Assembly: GCA_037043455.1 (NCBI GenBank)
Contig: JAWPHD010000004.1
Location: 40,001-104,000, forward strand
Direction: 5' to 3'
From: Cyrtodaria siliqua
Lineage: Eukaryota; Mollusca; Bivalvia; Adapedonta; Hiatellidae
Length of the DNA stretch: 64,000 nucleotides
The position numbers were made by a program, and so were the translations under genes. Numbering within the stretch: the stretch's first letter is position 1; each line of letters begins with the position of its first letter. The notes under the pieces are model-generated. The model was not told the DNA's origin, made no database searches, and saw only the letters and a list, made by a program, of their open reading frames with translations. Below, piece by piece: positions 58,986 through 64,000 of this stretch.

Positions 58986-59537
58986 TTGTAATACTTGTTG
59001 GAGTGAATGTATCCTGTGAATTCTGCTCGTCCTGTTGGACTTATAACCGTTTCGTTGTGGTGTAGTTATTTAAATGCAATAGGATAAATTAAGTAAATAA
59101 ATTAAAAAATAAATAAATACAGAAATACTTAATCAATCCTAACAATAAAATAAACAAATACCTATCGAGCACGTTCGGATTTGCCATACTAGTTGATACG
59201 TACACTTGTAAGAATACACATACAGATTGCGGACTTTATTCAGAGCTAAGTCCCTTTCTGTACTTACAATGAAACGATATGCATAGATATACTTCAATAA
59301 AGTTACATGTATGTGTGTAATCTATTTCATTATTTCATATCTAAGTAATCACAACAGATGCGTTTTTTAAAAATAACATTTTGTTTAAACAAGAACCATT
59401 GTGATAAAAAAACAATGTATGCCCTTCTTAATCAACATATGAAACAGTTTAACATATTTACTGTAACTATACTTACAAACTATTTTGTTTAAATATACAT
59501 TAAATATTCTACTTATTTTTTAATAATTTTATTACAG

Positions 59538-59616
59538 GCACAAACGCGGCCAGTTACTCAGCTGTTTTTTACAAAAATCTTACAGGGATTCTGCCTACAC
59601 AAACCAAAGATACTGG
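59538..59616 (+). CDS. Adhesion GPCR exon: GAIN subdomain B segment
   Basis: The acceptor is ttattacag and the donor gg|gtaaat; phase 1-2. The peptide is TNAASYSAVFYKNLTGILPT with an N-L-T sequon. It corresponds to the 'vs.v.Y.nLt..lp' strand found in adhesion GPCR GAIN domains. The preceding intron (55704-59537) holds a tandem repeat and three Penelope-type fragments. Confidence 0.85.
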
Positions 59617-59914
59617 GTAAATAACCGTTTATTTCTGTGTAATTTGTTTTCAAGTTAAAACGTTAATTGGATATCACTTGACATATTTTAACTTCAGAAA
59701 AGAGTCTAAATGAGGGACCGTAAATGAGTTTTGGTAGAAATACAGAATGATATATATTGGCACAGGTAAATGTAACATACACAATAATGACGTAAAATAA
59801 GCAAAAACACTTTCCTCCATTACCAAGATCATAAAAACAATTGCCTGGTGAATTGATTGTCTGCAATGTCTATGTATTTATTATCATTGATTTAGATTTT
59901 GTTTTCTGACACAG

Positions 59915-60023
59915 AGCACAACAAGACGCAAAGGAAATCAACTCCGCGGTATTATCGCTGACATTGTCATTGGACAAAACTACAATAAATCCTCCACTGC
60001 AAATAGTACTAGAACATTTCCAG
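59915..60023 (+). CDS. Adhesion GPCR exon: GAIN subdomain B strands before GPS
   Basis: The acceptor is tctgacacag and the donor cag|gtaaac; phase 2-0. The sequence EINSAVLSLTLSLDKTT then INPPLQIVLEHFQ matches the canonical GAIN strands 'in..ils.t.....' and 'l..pv.i.l.h'. The following intron contains a ~2.4-kb Penelope-type retroelement in the sense direction. Confidence 0.9.
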
Positions 60024-60089
60024 GTAAACACGACTTAGCAATGACAGATATTATTTTATTTTTATTTTAGAGGAATGTGAATGCAACAC

Positions 60090-62455
60090 ATCAACTTTTG
60101 CTATGCTCCAGCAGGTCATGTCATTACTGGTAATTTTGATATTATTGATAAACGTATTCGGCATTTTTTTTCGAAATGTCCTAAATATAGATAACCTTCA
60201 ACTATTGATTTTAATGCCTGTCGTGCCCAGATCGTCCACTCCATTGAAGATTTTAGTATCAAATGGTGTCGTAGAGAACATGCGGACCCAAACTCACGTT
60301 CTACTTGAAAAAAGTCAATTCCGAAAATTATAGATACACGTATTAACTTTTATAATGCTAACCCCTCTTTACTTCCTCCGAGACCTAGGTTTTCCTTTCG
60401 TAATTTAAAATCGGGAATTCAGGAATTTAATAATAAATTTGTTTTAGTTCCTGCAGATAAAGCAGCTTATAATGTAATTATTGTTTGACGCCTACATTAC
60501 GTCAATGTTTTATCTCTGGATCTCGGCAGCACCAATTCGTATACTCCAGTTAATTCTAATGAGGATGATGTTGTTTCCGCACATATCACTCGGTGCACTA
60601 CTTTCAAGGCTGGTGTAAACGATAAGCAAAATAAACTGCCTACTATGAACTGGATTCCTAAATTACATAAAAATCCATATAAGGCTCGCTTTATTTCGAA
60701 ACTTTTAACTTCTTGTCTTACTGCCGTTAAAGATCATGTTAAACTATATTGTGATAAAACTTATGAAAACTCTGGGATTCATTTATTTTGGTCTATAAAA
60801 AATTCAGGAGACGTTTTTGATAATATTTTAAATAAAGGTCAAGTTTCATCAATAAGCACTTATGACTTCTCTACACTATATACAACCTTACCACATCACC
60901 TTATTAAAGACAAGCTAATTTCTCTTCTTCAAAAAGCATTCGCTAGAGAAAATACTACATTTTTGGCATGTAATAATATAAAAGCGTTTTTTACTAACGG
61001 CAGTTTAGACAATTATACTATGTGGACTTGCAATGAAGTTTGTGAACAACTCATCTTCCTACTAGATAATATTTTCGTCAGGTATGGAACCACCGTTTTT
61101 GGACAAATTGTTGGTATCCCTATGTGTACGAACTGTGCACCACTTGTCGCAGATTTGTTCTTATTTTGCTATGAAAGAGATTTCATGTTGAGTCTTTCAC
61201 CAGATACCCAGGCAGATGTTATTGAAGCCTTTAATGACACCTCTCGGTATCTGGATGACATATTGAACATTGACAACCCTTTCTTTCCAACTATGGTTAA
61301 TTATATTTATCCTAAAGAACTTCAGCTTAACAAAACTAATATATCTGATAATAACGCTTCTTTTCTTGATTTAGATCTCTCGATTGAATATGGTAAAATA
61401 ATTAGCAAAATCTATGACAAGAGAGATGATTTTAATTTGACATTGTTAATTATCCCCACTTGTATGGGGATGTTCCCCGGGCAATTTCTTATGGGGTGTA
61501 TGTGTCTCAACTTATTCGTTTTTCTAGAGCTTGTACTCCAGTTGAGGACTTTAATATTCGTAATCTTTGTATAACTAAAATGTTACTCTATCAGGGTTAC
61601 CGTTACCATAAACTTCGTAAAACCTTTGCAAAATTGTATTATCGTAGACCTGATCTTCTTTCCAAATATAAAAATAATTTAAGGACACTTCTGCGACAAG
61701 GACTATCACAACCTGACTTCTATGATGATGTGATTTATAAACTTCGTAAGATTCTTGGTTATGATCACATTCATACTATCTTTGTTAAACTTGTTAAAAA
61801 GTTTATCTAAAGAAGTTATGACCGTATCATTTTGCAACGTACTGCATGCTTGGTGGTGGAATCTTTTACAGTTCGCCACTATGCTTTCCTCTTTAATTGT
61901 ACAATGATCGGACAGGCTGTGGACACTATGATGACGCCTACCTAAAGCCCATTGGGACGGTGGCTTTTGATGTTTGTCTATGATCTTTCTTGTCGTGCCC
62001 TTACTGGTTTATTCTCTTACTGCTCTGGCTTCTGCCAAGTCATTGAGTACCTTCATTGTGGCTTTCTAGGCTATTGCTTTTTTGTATTATATTTACACGA
62101 GCATATTTATGTTTTACTTATATTGCCTATTGATGCTGCCTTGTTGGTTAGAGATTAGATCATGGCGAGGATTTCTTTATTTACACTGTCCTGTTTTAAT
62201 GGGATGACAGTAGGGTAAGTGTGAGGTTTGGTGCTCCCTAGAAGCGGTTTAAACCCCCAGTGGCCTACTTTGCCACTGACCGTTCCAAGGCGGTAGCTCT
62301 ATTGTCAACCCTTTTGTGTTTGTGATGTCGTTTGCATTTATTATTGCTTTTGCCTTTTTGTTTGTATGTTTGCGTGTTTGTTTCTGTGTTTTGTGGTTGA
62401 CTGTACTCCTTGAATGCTACTTTCCCTGTCCGATCTTTTTATATTTCTTTTCTTT
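60090..62455 (+). mobile_element. Penelope-like retroelement copy O, longest in window
   Basis: It lies in the intron between the last GAIN exon and the GPS exons, in the sense direction. It contains the reverse transcriptase listed separately and a ~600-bp 3' tail. No GIY-YIG endonuclease is visible after the RT. The left limit is uncertain: coding similarity begins by ~60200. Confidence 0.88.
60200..61810 (+). pseudogene. Penelope-type reverse transcriptase (copy O)
   Basis: Family landmarks in order: FVLVPADKAAYNV, WIPKLHK, STYDFSTLYTTLPHHLIKDK, GIPMCTNCAPLVADLFLFCY and YLDDILNIDN, the catalytic box, intact. Then come YPKELQL and, after a frameshift at ~61450, DFNIRNLCITKMLLYQGYRY and the C-terminal helices. 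Defects: TGA at 60486-60488 in place of the Trp of VWRLHY, an in-frame loss of ~10 codons after KARFI, and the shift at 61450. The RT is of the Penelope class (thumb close to telomerase); the subfamily is not assigned. Confidence 0.87.
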
Positions 62456-62642
62456 ATTTCTGTTACCATAATGTGTGTTTGTGTGTGTAGAGGTTATGTG
62501 TATTGCCGTTTTTAAATAAAAAAAACTCGACTAGTAATTTTATTGATTATATATTGTTTTTCTATATGTCATTCGGAACTTGCACTCGTGTAATTTAAAA
62601 TTGTCGTTGGCTAAATCATTTTCAAATTGTCTTTAATTTCAG

Positions 62643-62689
62643 ATTGGGTACGGTGGTAATCCACAATGTAGTTTTTGGAATTACACACG
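62643..62689 (+). CDS. Adhesion GPCR exon: GPS motif, first half
   Basis: The acceptor is ttaatttcag and the donor cg|gtaagt; phase 0-2. The peptide is IGYGGNPQCSFWNYTR. The C-x-F-W signature opens the GPCR proteolysis site, and the split after the N-Y-T region is a common intron position in GPS motifs. Confidence 0.93.
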
Positions 62690-63005
62690 GTAAGTGTTGC
62701 GATTGTTGTATTGCGTTATAATAATGTAGATTGACATTTAAATTATTTTCTAAAATCCAATATCGATATATTGTTTTATCCGTAGAGTGATCTAATATCA
62801 AAAACATACAAACATCTGATCATGACAGATGTTGTAATGTTTTCCAGCAGAAAGTTTGCACTGTTAATCGCGTACTAAGGCCCAGCTCTTCAAAAACGTT
62901 TTAGATCTGTTTAATGGTATAATGCATACTTTAGTAAGGCTGTTCAATGTTCGTATTGTATGAAATTATTGTAATTACGTTAGACAATCATGTGTACTTT
63001 TTTAG

Positions 63006-63117
63006 AAATGAATGGGACACAAATGGGTGCACGCTGAATACGACAAATGCAACGATTACTATATGCGACTGCACTCATCTCACCAATTTCGCCATCTTAA
63101 TGAGTCCATGGACAAAG
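63006..63117 (+). CDS. Adhesion GPCR exon: GPS cleavage site and tethered agonist
   Basis: The acceptor is acttttttag and the donor aag|gtatta; phase 2-0. It reads NEWDTNGC, then ICDCTHLTNFAILMSPW. The four GPS cysteines (one in the previous exon), the two tryptophans and the H-L-T cleavage triad are all intact, so self-cleavage between Leu and Thr is expected. The new N-terminus TNFAILMSPW would be the tethered (Stachel) agonist. Confidence 0.95.
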
Positions 63118-63710
63118 GTATTAGTTAAGGCTATTGCAAAATAAACTCTCAGTGGGCTGCTAAAATACACCTGAAATGGCCATCGGAGCTATATAATGAA
63201 AGTTGATGACATAGCTAAATGTGTTTTATATAATATCTTTAAAGAATTGACCGTCGTCTACTGTAATTGGTCTTGTGTAACATTATTGCTGTGAGCTTGA
63301 TTGGAAACAAATACTTTTCTACAAGCCAAAGATGTAATGCATGATATATGTAACTGTATATAATTATATGTTTCTATTCCATTACTTGGAAAATACTTAG
63401 AAGCACTTTACGCAACTTTTTAAAACATATTCATGATAACTGTTGTACATAAAATCAACAACAGGCTACAGTTCTACTAAAATAAGCAATATTGTAACCG
63501 ATCTGCGAATTCTAACAGTCAATTTAACCGTTTGGATGGTCACGCTCTTTAAACAATGATTCGTTAAAGAATATTACACAAAGAGGTTTCAGCAAAGATA
63601 TATAAAAACAATGTTATCTTCATATGTCAGTTAGTTGTCATGTTAACTTATGTATATACTATAAATCTTACTTTCATTATTTGCTAATTTTGTTATACCA
63701 TATTTGACAG

Positions 63711-63811
63711 AATGTAGATTCTACTGCGTTAGACATAGTCTCGATAGTGGGTTGCAGTATTTCTCTGCTGGGATTGGTAACCACCATTGTCATGCACGTG
63801 TTTCTGTGGAG
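63711..63811 (+). CDS. Adhesion GPCR exon: transmembrane helix 1
   Basis: The acceptor is atttgacag and the donor ag|gtaaac; phase 0-2. The segment ALDIVSIVGCSISLLGL continues into a ~25-residue hydrophobic helix ending HVFLWR. The 'AL.ivs.iGc.iSl' opening is the hallmark of adhesion GPCR TM1. The gene continues beyond the window. Confidence 0.94.
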
Positions 63812-64000
63812 GTAAACATCCCCTAAATGAACTTGATAATTACGTAAAGATAGTAACAATTGTTGTTTATATTGAATATACTTTCTTCACATTAATTGCT
63901 AATTGCACGTGGAAAGAATTAATACTAGCTTTCGCTTCTGAATATGCAATAAATGTAAAGAATAATGTTAACCACTATATCCGCGCACGTGCAAGCATAC

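Larger units (their letters stand above)
2711..63811 (+). other. Adhesion GPCR gene, partial (16 exons; both ends outside window)
   Basis: Sixteen AG/GT-bounded coding segments (one with a GC donor) give a single open frame of about 645 codons when spliced. Phases run 1-1 through the first five exons, then 1-0, 0-0, 0-0, 0-0, 0-1, 1-1, 1-2, 2-0, 0-2, 2-0 and 0-2, and every join is compatible. Domain order is CCP x4, HRM, GAIN, GPS, TM1. That is the standard extracellular order of an adhesion GPCR: a cell-surface receptor that cleaves itself at the GPS and is activated by the tethered peptide so exposed. The signal peptide and any earlier modules should lie upstream of the window, and TM2-TM7 downstream. 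I cannot assign it to a named vertebrate family; CCP plus HRM plus GAIN suggests a lineage-specific invertebrate receptor. Introns total over 59 kb of the 61 kb, mostly transposon-derived. Confidence 0.93.

Overview
This is a eukaryotic, most likely bivalve mollusc, nuclear window. It is AT-rich and intron-rich, with no operons or bacterial signals. It is crowded with repeats of kinds I associate with bivalve genomes: Penelope-type retroelement tails, a Polinton, and a tandem repeat built on 'tgaccttgacc'. The species call is an inference from repeat content; nothing in the window proves it.

Host gene: one adhesion G-protein-coupled receptor gene on the + strand runs through the window. I see 16 exons (about 1.94 kb coding) between 2711 and 63811. 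In order they encode four Sushi/CCP modules, a hormone-receptor motif (HRM), a GAIN domain, a complete GPS autoproteolysis motif and the first transmembrane helix. Every exon-exon join is phase-compatible. The 5' start and TM2-TM7 lie outside the window.

Intron 1 (2888-37452) is almost entirely one Polinton/Maverick element, 3982-37366, with ~368 bp terminal inverted repeats and a perfect 6-bp target duplication (CCTCCA). It landed inside an older SINE-like repeat. From the left it holds a coiled-coil gene, integrase+chromodomain, a PLA2-like gene, adenain-like protease, small virion genes, major capsid, a fibre-like gene, the packaging ATPase (all on -), then small ORFs and protein-primed DNA polymerase B (on +). 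Most of these genes carry stops, frameshifts or insertions. The element has been loaded with later insertions: Penelope-type 3' fragments, a ~370-560 bp repeat ('cassette'), a Gypsy remnant, a 3.45-kb TIR transposon with 9-bp target duplication, a LINE, and 45-bp and 21-bp minisatellites. A 3.34-kb Polinton block has also been duplicated in direct orientation.

The rest (37.4-64 kb) is the remaining receptor exons, separated by introns carrying more Penelope 3' fragments, hairpin MITEs, cassette copies, short tandem repeats, and one long Penelope-type copy (60.1-62.46 kb) between the GAIN and GPS exons. Stretches not listed below (2126-2700, 12904-14430, 20430-20920, 30080-30950, 33240-33837, 36200-36480, 37633-38530, 44680-46070, 46880-47250, 48120-48590, 49134-49610, 53580-54230, 54420-55210, 58990-59530, 63118-63710, 63812-64000) show no gene or element I can support beyond intron sequence.
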